Shown: piece after piece, positions 1-7,496 of the stretch
How positions within the stretch are numbered: position 1 is the stretch's first letter
How the letters are laid out: every line of letters starts with the position of its first letter
NCBI GenBank assembly: GCA_022424815.1
Contig: JAKMGS010000019.1
Location: forward strand, 1-19,046
Direction: 5' to 3'
Length of the DNA stretch: 19,046 bases
Source: Schleiferiaceae bacterium
GTDB taxonomy: Bacteria; Bacteroidota; Bacteroidia; Flavobacteriales; Schleiferiaceae
Translations under genes and position numbers: made by a program
The notes under the pieces: generated by a model
What the model was told of the DNA's origin: nothing
Database searches by the model: none
Seen by the model: only the letters and a program-made list of their open reading frames with translations

Positions 1-174
1 GCTGAGGTCCATTCCTAGCGTATCTAGAATGCCGCGTACGTGATCGGCAATGATGGCAATTTTTTCCTCATTGCTCTTGTCGAACGCATCCTCGCGCAAG
101 GGAGTCTCTGCAGCGAAACTCTCGTGTGCATCGCCAATCTCTTCGGCCAATAAAGCTTGTAGGTCTTTAGACAT
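1..174 (-). CDS. folE: GTP cyclohydrolase I, N-terminal fragment (runs off the left edge)
   Basis: GTP cyclohydrolase I converts GTP to 7,8-dihydroneopterin triphosphate, the first step of tetrahydrofolate and other pterin synthesis, in the cytosol. Only the first 58 codons are visible. The frame is open from an ATG at 172-174 to the window edge. The visible peptide contains ETPLREDAFDKS and then EEKIAIIADHVRGIL followed by LGMDLS. This resembles the N-terminal helix of Bacteroidota FolE proteins, which lies just before the conserved LxGTPxRVAKM segment. The catalytic and zinc-binding residues lie outside the window, so the call rests on N-terminal similarity recognised by eye. The start is 46 nt downstream of the stop of the BNR-protein gene on the same strand. 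A perfect TAnnTTTG box precedes it, so it may have its own promoter. Confidence 0.8.
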   Translation of the reverse strand, partial: MSKDLQALLAEEIGDAHESFAAETPLREDAFDKSNEEKIAIIADHVRGILDTLGMDLS

Positions 175-205
175 AGGGTCCAATTCTCTTCTTAATTAGG
201 GGCGG

Positions 206-213
206 CAAAGGTA
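206..213 (-). promoter_or_regulatory. Putative -7 box of the folE promoter
   Basis: Read on the minus strand the bases are TACCTTTG, a perfect match to the Bacteroidota -7 consensus TAnnTTTG. It lies about 32 nt upstream of the folE ATG, which implies a leader of roughly 25 nt. The only nearby TTG (228-230, minus strand) leaves a 14-nt spacer, shorter than the usual 17-23. The -33 element is therefore weak or absent, and the assignment is tentative. Confidence 0.45.
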
Positions 214-220
214 TGAACTA

Positions 221-3200
221 TTAATCCCAAAACGGTACTCCTTGTTCAACAGCTTTTGCCTCTAATACTTCCAATGCCTCATCGATTTCGGCCAATGCTT
301 TTTCTGCATCAGCCAACATGGACTCCGCATCTTCTTTGAGTTGCTTCATCGTACCGGTCGGTACGCCGCGGTGATTGAAGGCACCCCAAGCCAGTAGTCC
401 AACAGCATCTTGTGCCGATGGTGCGGATTCAAATTCACGTTTGCTTCTCGTAGCATCACCCTTTAAAAGCACTTCAACCTCCTTGAGCTGTACGTCTAAA
501 GAGCGTGCAGTACCTAGATCCTCTACAGCGGTTCCAGGCGTGTTGCGAAGACCAGCGCGTATTTGGCCCAGTTTCTCGTTCAACTCATTAAACTCGGCCA
601 TGACCTTATTCATTCTTCTGCTCAATGCATCAACACTTTGGTTGAAGGCCATATCGATACCTTCATAGTCGTAGAGGTGGTTAACTTCAAATTCATTCTT
701 ATCTACCAATGTTTCTAAGGAGCCGTTGGTCGAACGGTGCATAGATATATAGTAGGTGCCTGGCATGACAAATGAAGTGCCATAGGCTTCCGTGACGGGT
801 TCCCCGTTTGTTCTAATAGAAGAAGTGCTGCTCATGCGTCCATCCCAAGTATAGCGTTGAATGCCTTTACTGTCGTTTTTTGTGAAACGGGCAACCGGAG
901 TACCACTGCTGTCGGTCACTTCGAACAACAAATACGCCTTCTCTTCCCAATCTTCTTCACGAAGTTGATCCAAGCTAGGGTAATGGGGTAGATTTTCATT
1001 GGCTTCTGGACGATTGTCCTTTACTTTAGCCGCACTTGAAGAAGTATTCCATTCAAAGGTAACCCCAACCTTTGGGTTTTTAGCTGTGTAAAATTGCGCT
1101 CCCTTGTAATCGACTCCGCCAATGTTGGCGCGGCGGAATAAAAGTCCTGGCTTCGTAGTGAAGAAGGCATTCTCTTGATTCAGCACGTATTCAAGCTCAC
1201 GGAGCGGGCTGTAATTGTCTAAAACGTAAAATCCGCGTCCAAAGGTGGCCAATACTAAATCATTCTCGCGCTCTTGGATGGCGATATCGCGGACTGCGAT
1301 GGTCGGCAATCCACTGCCCAATTCCTTCCAGTGCTCACCACCGTCAAGGGTAAACCAAAGGCCAAATTCAGTACCTACGAACAATAGGTTCGGGTTGATA
1401 TGATCCTCGGCAACGCTATACACAGAGCCTCTAACAGGCAAGTCACTAGCGATGCTTTCCCATGAACGGCCACCGTCGTCACTCTTGAATAAGTACGGCT
1501 TAAAATCGCCGTTCTTGTGGTTGTTGAATGCCGCGTAAATTACATTGTCGTCGTGCTGCGATGGCACGATGTCCTGAACATATACCAATGGTAGGTTTAG
1601 CGATCCTACTTGGGTTTTAGGTAAAGTATTAAAGTTCTTTACGCTGGTCCAATTCTTACCATCATCTTCCGTCTTCCAAACCAATCCATCGTCTGTTCCG
1701 ACCCATAAATGCCCAGGCTTGTTCGGGTGCTCTTTCATAGTCACAATGTTGCCATAAATCGAAGTGCTCTTATGCAAAGCCACAGCTTCAGGTCCCCAGT
1801 AGCGGTCCATAATTGGTAAGGTGTTACGGTCCAATTGTCTGCTCAAGTCCCCGCTAATAGCCGTCCAGCTATCTCCGCGGTCTGTGCTCTTGAAGACTTT
1901 ATTCGCCGCGAAGTACAAGGTTTTCTTTTGGTGCTTACTCGCAATAAGCGGGGCATCCCAATTCCATCTATACGCAGGCTCTTTGTATCTGCTTTGTGGC
2001 TGAATAGGAGTCTTCTCACCGGTTTGCTTATTGAATCGCACCAACCATCCGTATTGTGCTTGTGCATAAACGATGTTCGGATCGTCTGGATCCGTAGCAC
2101 TTTCGAAACCATCCCCACCATTGGTCACAAACCAATCACTGTTGATGATTCCGCGAGAGTTGATCGTTTGCGACGGTCCACCCAAGCTATTGTTGTCCTG
2201 AGTTCCGCCGTAAATGTTGTAAAACGGCCAATCGTTATCGACGGCCACGCGGTAGAATTGGATCGTAGGAATATTCGCCTTCCAATTCCAGCTACTCATC
2301 CCATCCCAAGTTTCGTATAAACCGCCGTCTGTACCGATGTACATGTGGTCCGTATTCGCAGGGTCAATCCACAAGCAGTGGTTGTCCACATGCTTGAATC
2401 TCTTTGGAATGCGATTGAAAGTTTTACCTCCATCCGTACTCACTTGCGCATAGGTATCCATGCTGTATACGGTGTTTTCATCTGTAGGGTGGCAAACAAA
2501 CTCTACGTAGTAATTCCCAGAAGTTTCATGCCCCGATTTCTTACTCCAGCTAGCCCCACGATCTTCAGATCCGTAAGTACCATGCCCTTCAATGGTCGCA
2601 TACAACTTATCTGGATTAGCTGGCGCAATATCCATTCCGATACGGCCTACATCGCCACCGGGTAAACCGCCACCAAGCTTTTCCCAATTAGCTCCGCCGT
2701 CTATACTCTTGTAGATAGCACTTTCTGGCCCACCGCTGAGGTAGGTGTACACGTGGCGACGACGCTGATGAGCCGTGGCGTATAAAGTTTTCGAATCTCT
2801 AGGATCCATATGTATTTCGTTGAATCCAGTATGTTCACTAACATATAGAATGCGGGTCCAGTTTTCTCCGCCATCCTTCGTCTCATAAATACCGCGCTCA
2901 CCCCCTGAACTCCATAAAGGTCCGTAGGCAGCTACGTATATGTGGTTGCCGTCATTCGGGTCGATGGTAATCATGCCGATGTGCTCACTGGTAGACAATC
3001 CAACATTTTCCCAAGATTTCCCGCCGTCGCGGCTCACATAGACCCCATCACCGTAGGGGACTGAACGCTGGTTGTTGTTTTCACCCGAACCAACCCAAAC
3101 GACATTCGAGTTTGTCGGGTCTATAGTAACACACCCTGTGCTGTAGCTTCCTTCCCCGTCGAAAATAGGCTCGAAAGTGGTGCCATTATTGGTCGTCTTC

Positions 3201-3445
3201 CATACCCCGCCTGAGGCTAAGGCCAAATACAAGGTGCCGGGATGTTCACTATCTACCGCCAGGTCTACAATACGACCTGATGTCGTTGCCGGACCAACAT
3301 TTCTCCACTTGAACGCGCCCAAGCTGGCGTCAGTCCATACCGTAGCGTCGTCTTTACTTTTACGTTGAGCAAAGCCCTTCTGGGGGAGGCATAATGAGAT
3401 TAGTAAGACTAGGGCAGTTAAGCGTTTCAACCAAGTATGATTCAT
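221..3445 (-). CDS. Secreted BNR/Asp-box (sortilin/VPS10-type) repeat protein, 1074 aa
   Basis: This is a large exported beta-propeller protein of the type usually annotated as a VPS10 or glycosyl-hydrolase-like BNR-repeat protein in Bacteroidota; its substrate is unknown. Residues 1-27 form a signal peptide: a positive start, a hydrophobic run, and likely cleavage at GFA-Q. At least nine Asp-box motifs (S/T-x-D-x-G-x-x-W/F) can be read, for example SRDGGKSW, TKDGGENW, SIDGGANW, SEDRGASW, STDRGDSW, SDDGGRSW and TLDGGEHW. They span roughly residues 85-735 and indicate one or two seven- to ten-bladed propellers. After about residue 760 the pattern stops, and a beta-rich domain is followed by a Glu/Lys/Ala-rich helical tail (about 950-1070) ending GVPFWD. 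I see no type IX secretion C-terminal domain. No catalytic residues can be assigned: Asp-boxes are structural, so enzymatic activity is not implied. It lies 58 nt downstream of the barrel gene on the same strand and may be co-transcribed with it. Confidence 0.85.
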   Translation of the reverse strand: MNHTWLKRLTALVLLISLCLPQKGFAQRKSKDDATVWTDASLGAFKWRNVGPATTSGRIVDLAVDSEHPGTLYLALASGGVWKTTNNGTTFEPIFDGEGSYSTGCVTIDPTNSNVVWVGSGENNNQRSVPYGDGVYVSRDGGKSWENVGLSTSEHIGMITIDPNDGNHIYVAAYGPLWSSGGERGIYETKDGGENWTRILYVSEHTGFNEIHMDPRDSKTLYATAHQRRRHVYTYLSGGPESAIYKSIDGGANWEKLGGGLPGGDVGRIGMDIAPANPDKLYATIEGHGTYGSEDRGASWSKKSGHETSGNYYVEFVCHPTDENTVYSMDTYAQVSTDGGKTFNRIPKRFKHVDNHCLWIDPANTDHMYIGTDGGLYETWDGMSSWNWKANIPTIQFYRVAVDNDWPFYNIYGGTQDNNSLGGPSQTINSRGIINSDWFVTNGGDGFESATDPDDPNIVYAQAQYGWLVRFNKQTGEKTPIQPQSRYKEPAYRWNWDAPLIASKHQKKTLYFAANKVFKSTDRGDSWTAISGDLSRQLDRNTLPIMDRYWGPEAVALHKSTSIYGNIVTMKEHPNKPGHLWVGTDDGLVWKTEDDGKNWTSVKNFNTLPKTQVGSLNLPLVYVQDIVPSQHDDNVIYAAFNNHKNGDFKPYLFKSDDGGRSWESIASDLPVRGSVYSVAEDHINPNLLFVGTEFGLWFTLDGGEHWKELGSGLPTIAVRDIAIQERENDLVLATFGRGFYVLDNYSPLRELEYVLNQENAFFTTKPGLLFRRANIGGVDYKGAQFYTAKNPKVGVTFEWNTSSSAAKVKDNRPEANENLPHYPSLDQLREEDWEEKAYLLFEVTDSSGTPVARFTKNDSKGIQRYTWDGRMSSTSSIRTNGEPVTEAYGTSFVMPGTYYISMHRSTNGSLETLVDKNEFEVNHLYDYEGIDMAFNQSVDALSRRMNKVMAEFNELNEKLGQIRAGLRNTPGTAVEDLGTARSLDVQLKEVEVLLKGDATRSKREFESAPSAQDAVGLLAWGAFNHRGVPTGTMKQLKEDAESMLADAEKALAEIDEALEVLEAKAVEQGVPFWD

Positions 3446-3503
3446 AGTGCGATTCTAATGCAGTTCTTATCTCTGCAAAATACGGCAAAAGATGGAAAAG
3501 CCC

Positions 3504-4904
3504 TTAGATTTTCCAAGCTACGCCTGCGACCAAGATAGCTTCTTGCATTTGGTACAAGAATGGATCGCTGTAATCCTTGCTGAATGGATAGTATTGGCTG
3601 CGTTGAATACGGCGTTGCCAACCAAATTCTACGGTAGTTTGATCGTTGCGAATGGCGAGTCCTAAGCTGTATCCCATGGCGGCTTGCTGCCCTTTGCGGT
3701 AGGAAGGGGAGAATTGCCCTCCGCCTCTTAAAATCAATGGCCCTAAACGCCACTCTGTGCCTAGTGCAAAGAGGTGTTGATTTGAAATGGTGCTATCGAT
3801 AATTTCGGCGAGGTAGCGCTCGTTTCTGCCTGTGCTCATTGTCCATGAATGAGGAATGAAGGTATGTCCGGCAGTGATGAGACCCGCTCGTCCCATTACC
3901 ATAGTAGCACCAGTTTGTAGTTTAGGCGCGGTAATGACGCCCCAACTATATTCAGTCCCGTAGCCCTGTGCTGTCATAGCGCTGCTGCTTACCGAAGGAC
4001 GCGTTGCGCTGAAGGTAGTTTCCCAATCCAAGTTGAAGCCATGAATTTGTGGCAACTCCAATACTGCACCAAGTCGCAGGAATTGAACAGGGCGATAGTA
4101 CATTCCTACATTACCGCTTATACCCGCGGAGAAATTTGTCCAGCCTTCAGAGGAACTGAAATAATTCAAATCTGAATAGATATTGTAAGTCTCGCGATGC
4201 TCTATTTCGACATCCTCGTTGGAAGTAACTAATTGAATGCTTCCACCAAAATACCATTGTGGGCTTTGCTGAAAAGCAGCGCCAAGTGTAATTCTGTTTC
4301 GCATCCCTTTTCGGAAATAGTTGTGCGTGTAATCTGTGGAGGTAAGGTCTGCGGTACTTACATACTCCATCTTATCTGGGTCCCAGTCTACGGCATAACA
4401 CTGGTAGAGCATGTCTTCATAAGGCCCTAGATTGTCTGCTAAAAACTCGGGTGGTGTCCCGTTGGCATAATCAATGATGGGCAGTTGCATACTGTTGGCG
4501 TCGCTGGCCTGTATTTTGAATTTTCGCGCATATGCATTGTCTGTGTTGTAGACAAAAAACAAACGCATAGGGCTTTCAGGATCTTTGGATACCCAACCGA
4601 AGTTCGGAAGGATGGCTCGGTTCGTGAATCCTCTCAAAAACAAATCATCTTGATCATATATGGTCCGGGTCATTCCACCGGCATTCACACTGAATCCTTG
4701 TTGCCTATAAAGTCCAGCAAGGGCGGGATTTAAGGCGATGGCAGTCATGCTGCCGCTAAGGGCGACCGTAGCCGAGGACATGCTGGTAAATCGGGCATCT
4801 CCAATGGAAGTAGGTTGATTGAGTTCAAGGAAATAATCCAAGTCTTGGGCGTGCATGTGCATGCCCAGAGTTAATACAACAAATAGAAATTTCAATCTAC
4901 TCAT
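3504..4904 (-). CDS. OmpP1/FadL-like outer-membrane beta-barrel protein, 466 aa
   Basis: Outer-membrane barrel of the FadL/OmpP1 (PorV-like) superfamily. Members form 14-stranded barrels that pass hydrophobic compounds, and PorV-type relatives act in type IX secretion. Residues 1-20 look like a signal peptide with cleavage near MHA-Q. The N-terminal signature follows at about 36-67: DARFTSM, then ATVALSG, then AIALNPALAGLYR. This corresponds to the family pattern (G)DAR-(M)GGA-ALGGD-(A)I-NPAGL. The rest alternates amphipathic strands rich in aromatic residues, and the protein ends on a short hydrophobic strand (AGVAWKI). FadL is about 420-450 residues long, so 466 is normal. The start codon overlaps the stop of the upstream lipoprotein gene by 4 nt (ATGA), which suggests translational coupling and a shared job at the cell surface. 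Substrate unknown; a PorV-like role cannot be excluded. Confidence 0.8.
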   Translation of the reverse strand: MSRLKFLFVVLTLGMHMHAQDLDYFLELNQPTSIGDARFTSMSSATVALSGSMTAIALNPALAGLYRQQGFSVNAGGMTRTIYDQDDLFLRGFTNRAILPNFGWVSKDPESPMRLFFVYNTDNAYARKFKIQASDANSMQLPIIDYANGTPPEFLADNLGPYEDMLYQCYAVDWDPDKMEYVSTADLTSTDYTHNYFRKGMRNRITLGAAFQQSPQWYFGGSIQLVTSNEDVEIEHRETYNIYSDLNYFSSSEGWTNFSAGISGNVGMYYRPVQFLRLGAVLELPQIHGFNLDWETTFSATRPSVSSSAMTAQGYGTEYSWGVITAPKLQTGATMVMGRAGLITAGHTFIPHSWTMSTGRNERYLAEIIDSTISNQHLFALGTEWRLGPLILRGGGQFSPSYRKGQQAAMGYSLGLAIRNDQTTVEFGWQRRIQRSQYYPFSKDYSDPFLYQMQEAILVAGVAWKI

Positions 4905-5842
4905 CGACGTCTCGACCCTCCTGCACCGCTGCTGCCTGAACTACTGCGCCCAGAATTACTCGGGGAGTAGTTTCTTGAACTGTTACCATTGCTGCGAGTG
5001 CTTTGTGAAGGTTGTGTCCATGAGCGGTCGTTTACAGATCGGTCAAATGTCTGTGTATTTGTGGGGCGCTCGTAAGTACTTTGGGTAGGCCTTACCCGGT
5101 TGGTAGGGCGAGACGAGTTTCCCTTTGGGGTAGTGGGTTCGCTAAGTTGTTGGATGGCACGCAAAGTACGTGCTCCAATACTTTGGTCGGTATCTACAGT
5201 TGTACGTCCATTAATGGTACTACCGCCACCACTTCGTCCATATTTAGATGGGCGAGAACCACCATAATTGATACCTGGTCGTGGGGGAGTATTAGTATTA
5301 CCGGTGTTTACCCAGCCATTATTCCAACCGTATGGATTGTATCCGTAATTGTAGCTGTATGGGTTGTACCCGTACGGATTGTATCCGAAGGGGTTGTAAC
5401 CATAAGGATTGTACCCATATGGATCGTATCCAAATCCTCCCATTCCTAGAGAGTTGAAGCCCATAGGCATCCAAAAATTACCCCAAGGAGATAACCCCAT
5501 TTGGCTATTCCAACCAAAAGTGTTCCAGGATCCCATAGAATTTATCGACCAATACGGCGAGTTTATTCGACCGAATCCGTTGGACCAGTAATTCTGAGAG
5601 TAGGTGGGGGTATTGGGAAAGTTATAGCCGTTTGCAGTATTCCCTTGCCAGATAGCGTCTAAACTTTCTTCGCCCAATTCTTCTAATCCAGTTCCATTAT
5701 TTGGGAGGGCAAATAGCGGCAAGGGCAGGGTGGGGTTGTAATAGTTTTCATCCTCGAAATAGTTCTCGGTCAAACTCACAGATGTACCACAAGAAACAAG
5801 TAGTAGATAAGAAATGCCGCTAAGTAGGAGAACCTTCTTCAT
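4901..5842 (-). CDS. Tyr/Asn/Gly-rich repeat lipoprotein, 313 aa, uncharacterised
   Basis: I do not recognise a named family. The N-terminus is a lipoprotein signal: MKK, a hydrophobic stretch, and a lipobox LVSC with Cys18 as the lipidation site. This places it in the inner or outer membrane. The first 70 mature residues are acidic. Residues about 70-135 are rich in Trp, Asn, Gly, Phe and Met. Residues 138-174 are a GYNPY repeat tract. Residues about 190-313 are Ser/Thr/Arg/Pro-rich and end SGAGGSRRR, with one more ordinary segment near 218-238 (QSIGARTLRAIQQLSEP). Most of the protein therefore looks disordered. The frame stays open upstream to 6085, but that would lie antisense inside proS and bury the signal sequence. 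The ATG at 5840-5842 is preferred because it places the lipobox correctly. The gene overlaps the following barrel gene by 4 nt. Confidence 0.75.
   Translation of the reverse strand: MKKVLLLSGISYLLLVSCGTSVSLTENYFEDENYYNPTLPLPLFALPNNGTGLEELGEESLDAIWQGNTANGYNFPNTPTYSQNYWSNGFGRINSPYWSINSMGSWNTFGWNSQMGLSPWGNFWMPMGFNSLGMGGFGYDPYGYNPYGYNPFGYNPYGYNPYSYNYGYNPYGWNNGWVNTGNTNTPPRPGINYGGSRPSKYGRSGGGSTINGRTTVDTDQSIGARTLRAIQQLSEPTTPKGNSSRPTNRVRPTQSTYERPTNTQTFDRSVNDRSWTQPSQSTRSNGNSSRNYSPSNSGRSSSGSSGAGGSRRR
5321..5431 (-). repeat. 15-bp (five-residue) GYNPY tandem repeat tract inside the lipoprotein gene
   Basis: On the minus strand five consecutive 15-nt units (5357-5431) encode GYDPY, GYNPY, GYNPF, GYNPY and GYNPY. 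They are followed by a shortened SYNY unit (5345-5356), another GYNPY (5330-5344) and GWN (5321-5329). The units differ mainly at synonymous third positions: Gly is GGA, GGG, GGT, GGA, GGG and Pro is CCA, CCT, CCC, CCG, CCA. The peptide is thus better conserved than the DNA, which argues for selection on the protein and against a very recent slippage expansion. Confidence 0.9.
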
Positions 5843-5902
5843 AACTTCAGTAGTTTTGCCGTCTGCAACGAAAGGTACAAAAGTTATACCAAGACCTCTA
5901 TT
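5843..5902. promoter_or_regulatory. Divergent promoter region between the lipoprotein gene and proS
   Basis: This 60-nt spacer separates two divergent starts. For proS, plus-strand TAGTTTTG at 5851-5858 fits TAnnTTTG exactly and predicts a leader of about 38 nt, but I see no TTG at the usual distance upstream. For the lipoprotein gene, minus-strand TACCTTTC at 5870-5877 is a seven-of-eight match; its nearest TTG leaves a 12-nt spacer. The two candidate -7 boxes are only 11 nt apart, so the two polymerases would compete for the same DNA. Neither start has a recognisable Shine-Dalgarno sequence. Confidence 0.45.
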
Positions 5903-7378
5903 ATGGGAAAACACTTGACGAAAAGAGCGGAAGACTACTCGAAATGGTACAATGAACTCGTAGTGAAGGCCGATCTGGCTCAGAACTCGGGAGTCCGTGG
6001 TTCTATGGTGATTAAGCCTTATGGTTTCGCCATTTGGGAGCGCATCCAAGCGGATTTGGATCGCCGATTCAAACAAACAGGACACATGAATGCGTATTTC
6101 CCGCTGTTTATTCCAAAATCATACTTCTCCAAGGAAGCTTCTCACGTGGACGGCTTCGCGAAGGAATGTGCGGTAGTTACTCATTACCGTTTGAAGAATG
6201 ATCCTGATGGTAAAGGTGTTGTAGTAGACCCGAATGCCAGATTGGAGGAGGAGCTTATCGTACGTCCAACCTCTGAAACTATCATTTGGGATACGTATCG
6301 CGATTGGATTCAGAGTTACCGGGATTTACCAATTTTGGTGAATCAATGGGCGAATGTGGTACGTTGGGAAATGCGTACGCGATTGTTCTTGCGCACAGCT
6401 GAATTCTTATGGCAAGAGGGACATACGGCACATGCAACAAAGGAAGAGGCTATTCAAGAGGCTGAAACTATGCTAGATGTCTACGCTTCGTTTGTAGAAG
6501 AAATCATGGCAATTCCTGTGTTGCGTGGTATCAAAACCGAAGGCGAGCGCTTTGCAGGCGCCTTGGAAACCTATTGTATTGAAGCGTTGATGCAAGACGG
6601 TAAAGCATTGCAGGCTGGTACTTCTCACTTCTTGGGGCAGAATTTTGCCAAGGCATTTGATGTGAAGTTCCAAACGAAAGAAGGAACACAAGAGCATGTC
6701 TGGGCGACTTCCTGGGGGGTTAGTACCCGATTAATGGGTGCGCTTGTAATGACACACAGTGATGATAATGGTTTGGTATTGCCGCCGAAATTGGCCCCAT
6801 ATCAAGTTGTTATTGTGCCCATTTATAAAGGTCAAGAGCAGTTGGATGCCATCTCAGAAGTGGCAAACGATTTGGTGCAGCAATTGCGTTCTCAAGGGAT
6901 TACCGTGAAGTTTGACGACCGCGATACACAAAAGCCAGGTTGGAAGTTCAACCAATACGAGCTTCAAGGTGTGCCATTGCGCATTGCCATTGGTCCTAAG
7001 GATTTAGAAAAGGGTAGCGTGGAATTAGCCCGAAGAGATACCCTAACTAAACAGTTTGTTTCTCAGGCTGACGTTGCGACTGTTGTTCCAGCCTTGTTGG
7101 ACGAGATTCAAAACAGCTTGTTTGAGAAAGCATTGAAATTCCGAGAGGAGCGCACACATGTGGCCAATTCTTGGGAAGAGTTCGAAAGGCTGATTAAAGA
7201 AAGTGCAGGCTTTGTGTATGCACACTGGGACGGCACTACCGAGACGGAAGATAAAATCAAAGATTTGACGAAAGCGACCATTCGTTGTATTCCTTTGGAT
7301 AATGAGCAAGTGAAAGGGAAATGCATTCTTTCTGGAAAGCCAAGTAAGCAGCGTGTGGTCTTTGCAAAAGCCTACTAG
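5903..7378 (+). CDS. proS: Prolyl-tRNA synthetase, archaeal/eukaryotic-like type, 491 aa
   Basis: Class II aminoacyl-tRNA synthetase that charges tRNA-Pro with proline in the cytosol. Motif 1 lies around residues 33-70 (GSMVIKPYGFAIWERI, then FPLFIP). Motif 2 is RWEMRTRLFLRTAEFLWQEGHTAH near 155-180. Motif 3 is near 270-285 (TSWGVSTRLMGALVMTHSDD). The anticodon-binding domain follows (VVIVPIYKG to about residue 400), then the C-terminal domain ending in the typical FAKAY. The length, the tyrosine end and the absence of the large inserted editing domain identify the short archaeal-like ProRS found in many Bacteroidota; the E. coli form is about 570 aa. The C-terminal zinc-site region reads RCIP and, later, GKCILSGK: where archaeal forms have CxxC, the second Cys is Ser, so zinc binding may be lost or altered. 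No hairpin terminator is visible at its end. Confidence 0.97.
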   Translation: MGKHLTKRAEDYSKWYNELVVKADLAQNSGVRGSMVIKPYGFAIWERIQADLDRRFKQTGHMNAYFPLFIPKSYFSKEASHVDGFAKECAVVTHYRLKNDPDGKGVVVDPNARLEEELIVRPTSETIIWDTYRDWIQSYRDLPILVNQWANVVRWEMRTRLFLRTAEFLWQEGHTAHATKEEAIQEAETMLDVYASFVEEIMAIPVLRGIKTEGERFAGALETYCIEALMQDGKALQAGTSHFLGQNFAKAFDVKFQTKEGTQEHVWATSWGVSTRLMGALVMTHSDDNGLVLPPKLAPYQVVIVPIYKGQEQLDAISEVANDLVQQLRSQGITVKFDDRDTQKPGWKFNQYELQGVPLRIAIGPKDLEKGSVELARRDTLTKQFVSQADVATVVPALLDEIQNSLFEKALKFREERTHVANSWEEFERLIKESAGFVYAHWDGTTETEDKIKDLTKATIRCIPLDNEQVKGKCILSGKPSKQRVVFAKAY

Positions 7379-7426
7379 GCCTTTGTTTAAGGGACGAAAA
7401 TATTTTCGATTTTTTGATTGAAAGTG

Positions 7427-7456
7427 TTGTGGAACTGAAAAAGCTCATTACATTTG
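7427..7456 (+). promoter_or_regulatory. Bacteroidota-type promoter for tRNA-Glu and rpsT
   Basis: TTG at 7427-7429, a 19-nt spacer, then TACATTTG at 7449-7456. This is a full match to the TTG-N17-23-TAnnTTTG promoter of Bacteroidota. Transcription should start near 7462-7464, about 34 nt before the tRNA. It is one of the two best-formed promoters in the window. Confidence 0.75.
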
Positions 7457-7478
7457 CACTCCCCAAACAAGAAAAGGG

Positions 7479-7494
7479 AATGTTCTGGAACATT
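7479..7494. repeat. Perfect 7-bp inverted repeat just upstream of tRNA-Glu
   Basis: AATGTTC-TG-GAACATT: both arms match exactly around a 2-nt centre. It lies between the predicted transcription start and the tRNA 5' end, which begins 3 nt later at 7497. As DNA it has the form of a dimeric repressor's operator. As RNA a 2-nt loop is too tight, so the innermost pair would open to leave a 6-bp stem. It is not followed by a T-run, so it is not an intrinsic terminator. Function unknown. Confidence 0.6.
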
Positions 7495-7496
7495 TT

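Noticed and set aside
1835..2320. A 161-codon open frame on the plus strand opposite the BNR-protein gene
   Set aside because: It lies wholly antisense to a well-supported gene, has no domain or signal I recognise, and has no promoter box at its start. It looks like a codon-usage shadow.
3476..3482. A possible -7 box (TATTTTG, minus strand) before the BNR-protein gene
   Set aside because: It has one spacer base too few against TAnnTTTG and no TTG at a suitable distance, so an independent promoter is not supported.
5843..6085. An 81-residue N-terminal extension of the lipoprotein gene
   Set aside because: It would run antisense into proS and put the lipoprotein signal in the middle of the protein. 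The ATG at 5840-5842 restores a normal signal sequence.
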